The notes beneath the pieces are model-generated. The model was not told the origin of the DNA, made no database searches, and was given only the letters and a program-made list of their open reading frames with translations. DNA of 34,291 nt. Origin: Gallionellaceae bacterium UBA5126 (GTDB lineage Bacteria > Pseudomonadota > Gammaproteobacteria > Burkholderiales > Gallionellaceae). Numbering within the stretch: position 1 is the first letter of the stretch; each line of letters starts with the position of its first letter. The stretch is from positions 5,864-40,154 of the forward strand of contig DHYQ01000002.1 in assembly GCA_002414205.1 (NCBI GenBank), read 5' to 3'. A program made the translations under genes and the position numbers. Below, one piece after another: positions 34,229 through 34,291 of this stretch.

Positions 34229-34291
34229 TTATTTCTTATCCTTCACTTCCGTGAATTCGGCATCGACCACGTCGCTGTCGTCCTTGCCACC
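34229..34291 (-). CDS. dnaK: C-terminal end of chaperone DnaK (Hsp70), 5' part outside the window
   Basis: Only the last 20 codons and the TAA are present. They read GGKDDSDVVDAEFTEVKDKK, the acidic tail with the DVVDAEFTEV motif that ends proteobacterial DnaK. The frame stays open to the window edge. dnaJ lies 430 bases downstream with the IVP gene in between. Confidence 0.95.
   Translation of the reverse strand, partial: GGKDDSDVVDAEFTEVKDKK

Noticed and set aside
1..34291. CRISPR array, prophage or insertion sequence
   Set aside because: No regularly spaced direct repeats, integrase, transposase or phage structural genes were seen.

Overview
The window looks like a chromosomal segment of a Gram-negative betaproteobacterium, probably from an environmental lineage in or near the Nitrosomonadales/Rhodocyclales. 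This rests on protein resemblance and gene content: HME-RND efflux with a DUF3240 gene, an OmpP1/FadL porin, a Tll0287-like haem protein, TusA-DsrE2, UbiG, and Lys/Ala-rich secreted small proteins. Genus is not resolvable by eye. Base composition is moderate to GC-rich. Most genes lie on the minus strand and there is no clear prophage or insertion sequence.

Layout. 1-2.6 kb: the 3'-truncated lpdA (E3) and proA, separated by a large palindromic REP-like repeat. 2.8-3.6 kb: a secreted protein with two PilJ/NarX-type sensor repeats. 3.7-10.3 kb: a minus-strand block. A response-regulator/SpoIIE phosphatase, a STAS anti-anti-sigma factor and an RsbW-like ATPase form a partner-switching module that runs into ubiG. 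A tandem-repeat/coiled-coil/cNMP-like protein follows, then LemA, a GIDE-like membrane protein carrying an EF-hand, a small membrane protein and a FlK-type thioesterase. 10.4-13.9 kb: dnaE, interrupted by one frameshift. 14.1-15.5 kb: rhodanese, Tll0287-like haem protein and a DUF2892 membrane protein, preceded by a near-ideal Crp/Fnr-type site. 15.5-17.1 kb: mnmA and a nudJ-like Nudix gene. 17.1-17.8 kb: two paralogous Lys/Ala-rich secreted proteins flanking tRNA-Leu(CAA). 18.0-19.1 kb: queA.

19.0-25.1 kb: a metal-efflux operon read as a small twin-CX3C secreted protein, the periplasmic adaptor, the RND pump, DUF3240 and the outer-membrane factor. The last four are tightly coupled by stop/start overlaps or minimal spacing. 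25.4-28.9 kb (plus strand): a secreted trypsin-like protease overlapping an FHA-domain polytopic membrane protein, then a membrane-anchored TPR/ankyrin protein. 29.0-32.5 kb: an MFS (MHS-type) transporter, an OmpP1/FadL porin, DsrE2 and TusA, with an attenuator-like terminator just before tusA. 32.6-34.3 kb: dnaJ and the very end of dnaK, with a four-helix-bundle (23S IVP/S23) gene inserted between them and bracketed by inverted purine/pyrimidine repeats.

Most genes are housekeeping: pyruvate/2-oxoglutarate dehydrogenase, proline synthesis, replication, tRNA modification, ubiquinone and chaperones. The places that merit a second look are the 3.7-10.3 kb signalling/membrane block, the twin-CX3C protein at the head of the efflux operon, the protease-FHA-TPR/ankyrin set, the tusA leader, and the IVP cassette in the dnaK-dnaJ operon. 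No wholly new defence-type system with a clear enzymatic core was recognised.
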